Assembly: GCA_031394045.1 (NCBI GenBank)
Contig: JANMWN010000041.1
Span: 1-14,054 of the forward strand
Direction: 5' to 3'
Origin: JANYIP01 sp031394045
GTDB taxonomy: Bacteria > Actinomycetota > Actinomycetes > Prado026
Length of the DNA stretch: 14,054 nucleotides
Below are positions 7,253-13,634 of the stretch, piece by piece. Each line of letters opens with the position of its first letter. The first letter of the stretch is position 1. Below the pieces are notes generated by a model. That model had not been told where the DNA came from and did not search any database. It saw only the letters and a program-made list of their open reading frames with translations. The translations under genes were made by a program, and so were the position numbers.

Positions 7253-9031
7253 CTAGTCTGACCGAGGCACCGCTCGGTCGCGCACGGCGGGGGTCACCAT
7301 GGTGGCCACCACCCTGGCCAGCCACCGGACCGCGAGGTGCACGGGTACCTGACCCTCGAACTCGATCGACCCGCCGATGCCGCCGGGCAACGGCTCGGAC
7401 AGCAGCTGCGAGCCGGTCAGGTGCGGGTCGCTGGGGGCGGCGCGGTCCTTCGGCGCGAGCGACTCGGCGAACAGCGAACCGTCGGGGGCGTAGACGCGCG
7501 CCGCGGTGAACCAGCGGCTCTCGACGATGGCGCCCAGGAGGAGCTCGACCTGCCGACGGGGGCTCTCCCCTGCCATAGCGACGTTCGACGCCGCGAGCAG
7601 CAGCGCCCCCGCGTCGCCGGAGTGATCGGCGCGCTGCCAGGCTCGACGCTGCTCGGTCACGTCACGGTAGAACGCGAACAGCCCCTGCTTCGTGGGGACC
7701 ACCCGGTTCTCGAACCAGCGCCCGTCCGCGTAGTCGGCGAACTCGGTGGGCTGCTGCTCGGTCATGGCTCGGTGGCACTGCAGATAGAAGTTGGAGCCGA
7801 CGAGCGCCGGGAACTGGGCCCAGATGTTCTTGCCCTCCATCTCTCGTGCCGTGAGGTGGGACAGGTCGGCCGCCCGGCGGTTGACGAACACGTAGTTCCA
7901 GTCGCGGTCCAGGGCGACGAAGGCCTCGTCGGCCTCGTCGAGGATCTCGCGCAACGGCTCCCGCAGGTCCAGGGGAGGTACGCCCGACAGCAGGGCCCCC
8001 GCGCGGGTCGGGAGCCAGGCGCGGAGCTGGGTACCCCCACCCGCGCTGGCATGGAGCGTCAGCGACCCCCCGGCGTCCGTGACCCGCTCGCGCATCCCGA
8101 CCAGGCCGCGGTGGCCGGCCCGCTCGACGAAACCGTCAGCGCCCGGACCCTTGCCGTCGTCGACCACGGTCAGCGCCCAGCCGAAGCTCTCGGCAGCGAC
8201 CGTCACGACGACCAGCTGCGCGTCCGCGTGGCGGGCGACGTTGGACAGCGCCTCGCTGGCGATCCGGTACAGCACGCGGGCGGCCTGCTCACCGATCGGC
8301 TCCTCCGCGTCGACCACGACGTCGAACGCAACCCCCGTGCCCTGGAAGACCGCCCCCGCGAGGTCACGCAGGGCGCCACCGAGGCCGTCGCCGAGGCGCG
8401 GTGGTTCCAGCGCGAACAGGAACCCGCGCAGGCGGTCGACGGCCTTGTGGACGGCGAGGTGGAGCTCATCGATCTCAGCGATCACGGCGACGTCAGCCTG
8501 CTTCTCCAACCGACTCTTGAGCAGCTGGACGCGCAGGTCGACCGCAGCCAGGACCTGGATGGTGTCGTCGTGCATGCGACCGGCCAGCTCGTGCCGCTCG
8601 GCCTCCTGCGCCGCGAGGAGCTGGAGCAGCATGGCCCGGTGCTGGTCGGCCATTTCGCGCCTGGCCTCGCGGGTCTGGACGGCGTCGGTGATGTCGACCG
8701 AGACGGCAAGCACCTCCGCGAGCCTGCCGTCGTCGCCGAGCAGGGGCTGGAACCAGGTCTCCAGAGGGACGCCGGCGTAGCTGATCTCGGCCCGGAACGA
8801 CTCACCGGTCAGCGCCCTGCGGTACACCGCGCTGCTCACCGGGTCGTTGGAGTAGTAGTCGAGCACGCTGCGGCCGACCACCTCCTGCTCGGCCAGCCCG
8901 AACTTGTCCAGACCCTTCCCGCTCGAGTACGTGCAGACGCCGTCCACGTCCATCGTCCACAGCACCACAGGAGTCCTGGCTGCCATCGCGCGAAGCAGCC
9001 GGATCTCACGATCGTCGACCGGAGCACCCAT
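7253..9031 (-). CDS. NarL/DesK-class sensor histidine kinase with PAS domains at both ends
   Basis: Cytosolic sensor kinase, 592 residues, with no clear membrane segment. Domains in order: PAS (about 18-120, ending VSVDITDAVQ); HisKA_3 dimerisation and phosphoacceptor helix (about 140-205) with ERHELAGRMHDD and His154; HATPase_c (about 250-342) with N-box LSNVARHA (Asn264), DDGKGPG (291-297) and GLVGMRERV (309-317); a second PAS-like domain (about 360-465, DRDWNYVFVNRRAADLS to YRDVTEQRR); and a C-terminal part (about 470-592) that might be GAF-like but is not recognised with confidence. Most kinases end with the ATPase domain, so the trailing sensor half is unusual. The response-regulator stop and this ATG share TGATG, so the pair is coupled; a TTG one codon earlier is possible. 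The signal is unknown. The next gene encodes the Rieske lipoprotein. Confidence 0.9.
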   Translation of the reverse strand: MGAPVDDREIRLLRAMAARTPVVLWTMDVDGVCTYSSGKGLDKFGLAEQEVVGRSVLDYYSNDPVSSAVYRRALTGESFRAEISYAGVPLETWFQPLLGDDGRLAEVLAVSVDITDAVQTREARREMADQHRAMLLQLLAAQEAERHELAGRMHDDTIQVLAAVDLRVQLLKSRLEKQADVAVIAEIDELHLAVHKAVDRLRGFLFALEPPRLGDGLGGALRDLAGAVFQGTGVAFDVVVDAEEPIGEQAARVLYRIASEALSNVARHADAQLVVVTVAAESFGWALTVVDDGKGPGADGFVERAGHRGLVGMRERVTDAGGSLTLHASAGGGTQLRAWLPTRAGALLSGVPPLDLREPLREILDEADEAFVALDRDWNYVFVNRRAADLSHLTAREMEGKNIWAQFPALVGSNFYLQCHRAMTEQQPTEFADYADGRWFENRVVPTKQGLFAFYRDVTEQRRAWQRADHSGDAGALLLAASNVAMAGESPRRQVELLLGAIVESRWFTAARVYAPDGSLFAESLAPKDRAAPSDPHLTGSQLLSEPLPGGIGGSIEFEGQVPVHLAVRWLARVVATMVTPAVRDRAVPRSD

Positions 9032-9714
9032 CAAGCACCGCTGCCCGGGTTGATGATCCCCTCCCGTACGGCGACAGCCAGCGCCTCGAGCTTGGAGTGG
9101 ACGCCGAGCTTGGCGAGGATGTTCTGGACGTGGTTGCGCACCGTGTTGACGCTGATCCCGAGCTCACGAGCGATGTCCCCGTTGGACAGTCCGTGCGAGA
9201 GCACCTCAAGCACCTCGACCTCGCGGGGGGTCAGCTCGGTCCCGACGCCGAGCCGGTCGCGGCGCAGCCTTGGCAGTAGCCGGGCGAGCAGCGCCGGGCT
9301 GACCAGTACCTCCCCGGCCGCCGCAGCGCGGATCGCCTGCACCAGCTCCTCGACGGTGGCGGACTTGGAGAGGAATCCCGACGCACCGCTCTCGATGGCG
9401 GTCACGAGCGCGGAGTCGTCGACCGCGGCCGACATCAGCACGATCCGCATGCCCGGCGCCAGCCGCTTCAGCTCGGGCAGGGCCTGGACGCCGAGCCCGT
9501 CGGGGAGGCGGTGGTCGATCAGCAGGACGTCCGGCGGATGTGTCGCCACCCAGCTGCGCGCCTCGCCCAGGGTGGCGGCGGTGCCGAGCACGGAGAAGCC
9601 TTGCTCCTGCTCGAGGGCGAGCGCGAGGCTGGTCGCGAACATGGCATGGTCATCCACGACCAGGATGCGCACGACGTCGCTCAACGTCGACACCGAGAAG
9701 CCAGCCTCGACCAC
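9031..9714 (-). CDS. NarL/LuxR-family response regulator
   Basis: Transcription factor partner of the adjacent kinase. The receiver domain (about 16-130) keeps the acidic pair Asp21-Asp22, phosphoacceptor Asp67 (LLIDHRLPDG), Ser95 in the switch position and Lys117 (LSKSA). The LuxR-type helix-turn-helix (about 160-218) reads LTPREVEVLEVL to NTVRNHVQNILAKLG. The 227-residue length is normal. The start is uncertain: GTG at 9714 gives a 15-residue leader before VRILVVDD, while in-frame GTG codons at residues 8 and 15 are also possible, and none has a strong ribosome site. The gene overlaps the kinase by one base. Targets are unknown; autoregulation through the inverted repeat at 9757-9801 is conceivable. 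Confidence 0.93.
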   Translation of the reverse strand: MVEAGFSVSTLSDVVRILVVDDHAMFATSLALALEQEQGFSVLGTAATLGEARSWVATHPPDVLLIDHRLPDGLGVQALPELKRLAPGMRIVLMSAAVDDSALVTAIESGASGFLSKSATVEELVQAIRAAAAGEVLVSPALLARLLPRLRRDRLGVGTELTPREVEVLEVLSHGLSNGDIARELGISVNTVRNHVQNILAKLGVHSKLEALAVAVREGIINPGSGA

Positions 9715-9756
9715 GGGGTACTCACTTCCGTCGTCGCCGGCGCAGGGGTCCCGTCC

Positions 9757-9801
9757 GGTGCTCTCGCACTAGTCGGGCGCTGACGTTCAGATCAGAGCAC
9801 C
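9757..9801. repeat. Inverted repeat upstream of the response regulator, possible operator or leader stem
   Basis: Perfect 8-bp arms GGTGCTCT (9757-9764) and AGAGCACC (9794-9801), separated by 29 bp. Inside lies a smaller repeat CTGA-CGT-TCAG (9780-9790). The structure sits in the 133 bp between uvrA and the response regulator. It could be a paired binding site or an RNA stem ending uvrA transcription, but there is no T-tract. The rest of 9715-9847 shows nothing else convincing. Confidence 0.4.
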
Positions 9802-9830
9802 ACGCTACCTCTGTTCACCCTCCGTAGGCA
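9802..9830 (-). promoter_or_regulatory. Weak candidate promoter for the response regulator-kinase-Rieske genes
   Basis: TAGCGT on the minus strand at 9807-9802 fits TANNNT. The hexamer 17 nt upstream (TGCCTA) is a poor -35. The predicted start near 9795 would fall at the edge of the inverted repeat. This is the only TANNNT I found well placed between uvrA and the regulator. Confidence 0.25.
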
Positions 9831-9847
9831 GCAGGCGCTAGCGGCAA

Positions 9848-12751
9848 TCACACCGGCTTGGCGCGCGTCCTTCGCGCGGGCCGGGCCGGCTTTGCGGGCG
9901 AGACCGGCTCGCTGACGGCCAGCAGGTTGATCAGGAAGGCGCCGGTATGGCTGCCGGGGGCAACCGCGATCTGCTCGGGAGTGCCCTCTGCCACCACGAG
10001 GCCGCCACCCGTGCCGCCCTCAGGGCCCATGTCGACGACCCAGTCGGCCGTCTTGATCACGTCGAGGTTGTGCTCGATGACCACCACGGTGTTGCCCGCG
10101 TCAACGAGCCGGCTGAGGACGCCGAGCAGCTTGCGGATGTCCTCGAAGTGCAGCCCGGTAGTCGGCTCGTCGAGGACGTAGACCGTCCGGCCGGTGGATC
10201 GCTTCTGCAGCTCCGAGGCGAGCTTGACCCGTTGCGCCTCCCCTCCCGACAGGGTGGGGGCCGGCTGGCCGAGGCGTACGTAACCCAGCCCGACGTCGAC
10301 GAGGGTCTGCAGGTGGCGGGCGATGGCAGGAACGGCCTGGAAGAACTCCAGCCCCTCCTCGATCGGCATCTCGAGCACCTCGGAGATGGTCCGGCCCTTG
10401 AAGTGCACCTCGAGCGTCTCGCGGTTGTAGCGGGCCCCGTGGCACACCTCGCAGGGGACGTAGACGTCGGGGAGGAAGTTCATCTCGATCTTGATGGTGC
10501 CGTCGCCGGCGCAGGCCTCGCAGCGACCACCCTTGACGTTGAACGAGAATCGTCCAGGCAGGTAGCCGCGGACCTTGGCCTCGGTGGTCTCGGCGAAGAG
10601 CCGGCGCACGTGGTCGAAGACGCCGGTGTACGTCGCCGGGTTGGACCGTGGGGTACGTCCGATCGGGCTCTGGTCGACGTGGACGACCTTGTCGACGTGC
10701 TCGACCCCGGTCACCTTGCGGTGCCTGCCGGGAACCGTGCGAGCGCCGTTGAGCTCGCGAGCGAGGACCGAGTAGAGGATGTCGTTGACCAGGGTGGACT
10801 TGCCCGACCCGGAGACCCCCGTGACCGCGACGAAGCAGCCGAGCGGGAACGAGACGGACACGTCCTGGAGGTTGTGCTCGCGGGCGCCGACGACGGTGAG
10901 GTCGCGGCCGGGTGTCCTCGGGCGGCGTACCGCGGGCAGCTCGATCCGGCGCTTGCCCGAGAGGTACTGCCCGGTGATCGAGTGCTCGGCGGCAAGGAGG
11001 TCCTCGACCGAACCCGAGACCACGATCTGACCCCCGTGCTCACCTGCCCCGGGGCCGATGTCAACGACCCAGTCGGCCGTGCGGATCGTGTCCTCGTCGT
11101 GCTCGACCACGATCAAGGTGTTGCCGAGGTCGCGCAGGCGTACGAGCGTCTCGATCAGCCGGCGGTTGTCCCGTTGGTGCAACCCGATGCTGGGCTCGTC
11201 GAGGACGTACAGGACGCCGACCAGCCCGGACCCGATCTGGGTGGCGAGCCGGATCCGCTGCGCCTCGCCGCCGGCCAGCGTGCCCGCGGCCCGGTCGAGC
11301 GAGAGGTAGTCCAGGCCGACGTCGAGCAGGAATCGCAGCCGCTCGTTGACCTCCTTGAGGACCCGCTCGGCGATCTGCGCCTCGCGCGGGCTCAGGTCGA
11401 TCGACCGCAGGAACACCGAGCACTCGGCGATCGGCATCCGCGCGACCTGGGCGATGTTGAGGTCGCCGACGGTCACCGACAGGGACACCGGCTTGAGCCG
11501 GGCGCCGCCGCAGTCGGGGCACGGCACCTCGCGCATGTATCCCTCCCAGCGCTCGCGGGAGGTGTCCGACTCGGACTCGGCGTGCCGCCGCTGGACGAAC
11601 GGGATGACGCCCTCGAAGGTCGTGTAGTAGGACCGCTCGCGGCCGTAGCGGTTCTTGTAGCGCACGTGCACCTGGCCGTCGTGGCCGAAGAGCAGGGCCT
11701 TCTGCACCTTGGCCGGCAGTCGCTCCCAGGCGACGTCGGTGCGGAAGCCGAGCGTGTCGGCCAGTGCCTCGACCAGGCGGCCGAAGTAGTCGCTGGTGCT
11801 GGCCGAGCTCCAGGGACCCAGCGCCCCGTCGTCGAGCGTGCGCTGCGGGTCGGAGACGATCAGCTCGGGGTCCACCTCCATCCGGGTGCCGATCCCGGTG
11901 CAGGTCGGGCAGGCGCCGTACGGGCTGTTGAACGAGAACGAGCGCGGCTCGAGCTCCTCGAAGGAGAGATCGTCGTCGAGGCAGGCCAGGTGCTCGGAGT
12001 ACGTGCGCTCGCGGTGCGGGTCGTCCTCCGGCAGGTCGACGAAGTCGAGCAGCACGAGGCCGCCGGACAGGCCGAGCGTCGTCTCGACCGAGTCGGTCAG
12101 CCGGCGCTTGGCCGAGGCCTTGACCTGCAGCCGGTCGACGACGACCTCGATCGTGTGCTTCTCCTGCTTCTTCAGGGTCGGCGGCTCGGCCAGCGAGATG
12201 ACGGTGCCATCGACCCTGGCCCGGCTGAACCCCTTGGTCTGCAGGTCACGGAAAAGTTCGAGGTACTCCCCCTTGCGGCCACGGATCACCGGCGCCAGCA
12301 CCTGGAAGCGGGTGCCCGGCTCGAGCTCGAGGACCCGGTCGACGATCTGCTGCGGGGTCTGCCGGGCGATCGGCTTGCCGCAGACCGGGCAGTGCGGACG
12401 GCCGATCCGGGCGTAGAGCAGGCGGAGGTAGTCGTAGACCTCCGTGACGGTGCCGACGGTGGAGCGCGGGTTGCGGTTGGTCGACTTCTGGTCGATCGAG
12501 ACCGCGGGCGAGAGCCCCTCGATGAAGTCGACGTCCGGCTTGTCCAGCTGCCCCAGGAACTGCCGTGCATAGGCAGACAGGCTCTCGACGTACCGGCGCT
12601 GGCCCTCGGCGAAGATCGTGTCGAAGGCCAGGCTCGACTTGCCGGAGCCGGACAGGCCGGTGAACACGATCAGGGCATCGCGCGGCAGGTCGAGCGAGAC
12701 ATCCTTGAGGTTGTGCTCGCGGGCGCCACGGATGACGAGGCGGTCGGCCAC
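9848..12751 (-). CDS. uvrA: UvrA, excinuclease ABC subunit A
   Basis: Dimeric ABC-type ATPase that detects DNA damage and loads UvrB in nucleotide excision repair. From the GTG at 12751 it is 967 residues, a normal length. It has two ATPase halves: Walker A GLSGSGKSS (32-40) and GVSGSGKST (645-653); signatures LAGGEAQR (about 492-499) and LSGGEAQR (about 834-841); Walker B VLDEPSIGLH (about 516-525) and VLDEPTTGLH (about 859-868). Zinc modules: CPVCG (121-124) with CPDCG (411-414); Cys257 with Cys281/Cys284, where the position of the second family Cys is Asp260; and Cys744/Cys747 with Cys767/Cys770. The C-terminal tail is Pro/Arg/Lys-rich. A longer form from 12826 is rejected: those 25 codons are made mostly of 11-bp repeats, whereas GTG 12751 has AAGGAA 7 nt upstream and opens VADRLVIRGAREHNL. 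Divergent from the isomerase gene. Confidence 0.97.
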   Translation of the reverse strand: MADRLVIRGAREHNLKDVSLDLPRDALIVFTGLSGSGKSSLAFDTIFAEGQRRYVESLSAYARQFLGQLDKPDVDFIEGLSPAVSIDQKSTNRNPRSTVGTVTEVYDYLRLLYARIGRPHCPVCGKPIARQTPQQIVDRVLELEPGTRFQVLAPVIRGRKGEYLELFRDLQTKGFSRARVDGTVISLAEPPTLKKQEKHTIEVVVDRLQVKASAKRRLTDSVETTLGLSGGLVLLDFVDLPEDDPHRERTYSEHLACLDDDLSFEELEPRSFSFNSPYGACPTCTGIGTRMEVDPELIVSDPQRTLDDGALGPWSSASTSDYFGRLVEALADTLGFRTDVAWERLPAKVQKALLFGHDGQVHVRYKNRYGRERSYYTTFEGVIPFVQRRHAESESDTSRERWEGYMREVPCPDCGGARLKPVSLSVTVGDLNIAQVARMPIAECSVFLRSIDLSPREAQIAERVLKEVNERLRFLLDVGLDYLSLDRAAGTLAGGEAQRIRLATQIGSGLVGVLYVLDEPSIGLHQRDNRRLIETLVRLRDLGNTLIVVEHDEDTIRTADWVVDIGPGAGEHGGQIVVSGSVEDLLAAEHSITGQYLSGKRRIELPAVRRPRTPGRDLTVVGAREHNLQDVSVSFPLGCFVAVTGVSGSGKSTLVNDILYSVLARELNGARTVPGRHRKVTGVEHVDKVVHVDQSPIGRTPRSNPATYTGVFDHVRRLFAETTEAKVRGYLPGRFSFNVKGGRCEACAGDGTIKIEMNFLPDVYVPCEVCHGARYNRETLEVHFKGRTISEVLEMPIEEGLEFFQAVPAIARHLQTLVDVGLGYVRLGQPAPTLSGGEAQRVKLASELQKRSTGRTVYVLDEPTTGLHFEDIRKLLGVLSRLVDAGNTVVVIEHNLDVIKTADWVVDMGPEGGTGGGLVVAEGTPEQIAVAPGSHTGAFLINLLAVSEPVSPAKPARPARRTRAKPV

Positions 12752-12758
12752 AGACAGG

Positions 12759-12764
12759 TTCCTT
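12759..12764 (-). promoter_or_regulatory. Ribosome binding site deciding the uvrA start
   Basis: AAGGAA on the minus strand, 7 nt before the GTG at 12751 and directly after the last tandem repeat. It supports the 967-residue form. Confidence 0.75.
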
Positions 12765-12765
12765 G

Positions 12766-12820
12766 CTGATGAGGGGCTGATACGGGGCTGATAAGGGGCT
12801 GATGAGGGGCTGGTGCGGGT
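12766..12820. repeat. Five 11-bp tandem repeats in the uvrA leader
   Basis: Head-to-tail 11-mers on the plus strand: CTGATGAGGGG (12766-12776), CTGATACGGGG (12777-12787), CTGATAAGGGG (12788-12798), CTGATGAGGGG (12799-12809) and a decayed CTGGTGCGGGT (12810-12820). Units 1 and 4 are identical; variation is concentrated at the 6th and 7th bases. Eleven is not a multiple of three, which argues against coding. The array lies between the predicted uvrA start point and its ribosome site, so the RNA would carry repeated CCCCUNAUCAG-like units. Function unknown; it may be slippage-generated. Confidence 0.85.
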
Positions 12821-12841
12821 GGACACGAAGAGGGCGGGTCC

Positions 12842-12864
12842 AGGCTAACCGGGGGCGCCGACAA
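12842..12864 (-). promoter_or_regulatory. PafBC-type (RecA-independent) DNA-damage promoter of uvrA
   Basis: On the minus strand TTGTCGGCG (12864-12856), 8 nt, TAGCCT (12847-12842). This matches the mycobacterial RecA-independent damage promoter TTGTCRGTG-N8-TANNNT at all but one specified position (C for T at position 8). The spacing is exact. In mycobacteria this motif is read with the activator PafBC, and uvrA is reported among DNA-damage genes. I saw no LexA box (TCGAAC-N4-GTTCGA type) in the gap. The predicted start near 12835 gives a leader of about 84 nt. Confidence 0.7.
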
Positions 12865-12886
12865 GTTCTTCCCGGCCCGGTAGCGT
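12858..12886 (+). promoter_or_regulatory. Candidate promoter giving a leaderless isomerase mRNA
   Basis: CCGACA (12858-12863; 4 of 6 to TTGACA), a 17-nt spacer, then TAGCGT (12881-12886) fitting TANNNT. The ATG at 12894 follows after 7 nt, the usual distance to a transcription start, and there is no ribosome site but a C-run before it. The -35 lies inside the divergent uvrA promoter element. Confidence 0.55.
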
Positions 12887-12893
12887 CCCCCCC

Positions 12894-13616
12894 ATGACCG
12901 CGACCGAGCTGCGCGCCGCCGAGTCCCGCCTGCTCGCCTCGGCGAACCGGCTCAGCGACGCGGACGTCCGCGCACCCTCGCGGCTCCCGGGCTGGAGCCG
13001 GGGGCACGTGCTGACCCATCTGGCTCGCAACGCCGACGGCATGGGCAACCTGGTCGGCTGGGCCGCGACCGGCGTGCGTACGCCGATGCACCCCGGCCCG
13101 GAGGCGCGGGCCGACGCCATCGAGGCCGGCAGCGGCCGATCCGCCGAGGACCTCGTCGCTGACGTGGACGGGGCCGCGGCGGCGCTCGCCCAGGCACTCG
13201 TGGAGCTGCCTGCGACGGCGCTGGACGCAGTGGTCACGTTCGGCGCCGCGGGCACCCCGGTCCGCGGGAGCGAGCTGGTCCTGATGCGGATCCGCGAGGT
13301 CGAGATCCACCACGTGGACCTGGATGTCGGGTACGAGCCGGCCGCGTGGTCCACGGAGTTCGCCAGCCGGAGCCTGGACCAGATCACCCCTTCCTTCCGG
13401 GCCGGCGGTCAGGTCCCCGTCGCGGTGCTCGTCGCCACCGACACCCGGTTGCGCTGGGTCGTCGGGGACCGGGGCGACGAGCTGGCCGGGTCGTCGGCGG
13501 CGCTGCTCGCCTGGCTGGTCGGGCGGATCGCAGGTGACCCCGCCACTGCGGCCGCCGTGGCCGGGCTCACACTCGGAAGTGGCGGCCCCGTACCGTCACC
13601 ACCACCGTGGGTCTGA
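12894..13616 (+). CDS. Maleylpyruvate isomerase family, mycothiol-dependent (DinB-like) enzyme
   Basis: Member of the DinB/MDMPI superfamily, many of whose actinobacterial members use mycothiol, either to isomerise maleylpyruvate (gentisate pathway) or as S-transferases in detoxification. The 240-residue protein has the N-terminal four-helix domain with W-SRGHVLTHLARN; His42 with Glu135 and His139 (REVEIHHVDL, 134-143) match the three-ligand metal pattern of the Corynebacterium enzyme. A C-terminal domain (about 170-227) ends in a Pro-rich tail. The ATG at 12894 has no ribosome site and is probably leaderless. The next gene starts 18 bp downstream and looks co-transcribed. No gentisate-pathway gene is visible, so the substrate is open and a stress or detoxification transferase role is at least as likely as maleylpyruvate isomerisation. 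Confidence 0.85.
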   Translation: MTATELRAAESRLLASANRLSDADVRAPSRLPGWSRGHVLTHLARNADGMGNLVGWAATGVRTPMHPGPEARADAIEAGSGRSAEDLVADVDGAAAALAQALVELPATALDAVVTFGAAGTPVRGSELVLMRIREVEIHHVDLDVGYEPAAWSTEFASRSLDQITPSFRAGGQVPVAVLVATDTRLRWVVGDRGDELAGSSAALLAWLVGRIAGDPATAAAVAGLTLGSGGPVPSPPPWV

Positions 13617-13634
13617 CGTCCTCAAGGAGCCCAG

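Noticed and set aside
4083..7256. A 1057-codon open frame on the plus strand across rapZ, uvrC and the Rieske gene
   Set aside because: It is antisense to three genes with clear conserved motifs. Its translation is low-complexity and matches no family; long antisense frames are common at this G+C content.
7218..7325. A 36-residue extension of the Rieske protein
   Set aside because: It would bury the Tat signal inside the protein and overlaps the kinase gene; AGGAG favours the ATG at 7217.
7337..9772. An 811-codon plus-strand frame opposite the kinase and response regulator
   Set aside because: Same G+C artefact: no domains seen, and the minus-strand genes account for the sequence.
9836..9843. 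CGCTAGCG palindrome just after the uvrA stop as a terminator
   Set aside because: It has no loop and no T-tract, so it is only a restriction-type palindrome.
9947..12769. A 940-codon plus-strand frame opposite uvrA
   Set aside because: Codon-complement shadow of uvrA with no recognisable motif or ribosome site.
12766..12820. CRISPR-like array
   Set aside because: The 11-bp units are contiguous with no spacers and there are no cas genes.
12752..12826. A 25-residue N-terminal extension of UvrA
   Set aside because: It is encoded mostly by the tandem repeats, has no family counterpart, and the GTG at 12751 has a well-placed ribosome site.
12752..12893. A LexA/SOS box in front of uvrA
   Set aside because: I looked for TCGAAC-N4-GTTCGA-like dyads and saw none; the only GAAC adjoins the PafBC-like motif and has no partner half.
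12246..13313. A 355-codon minus-strand frame spanning the uvrA start and the isomerase gene
   Set aside because: It crosses the divergent promoter region and overlaps two genes with conserved active sites. The apparent peptide repeats in it come from the 11-bp tandem array.
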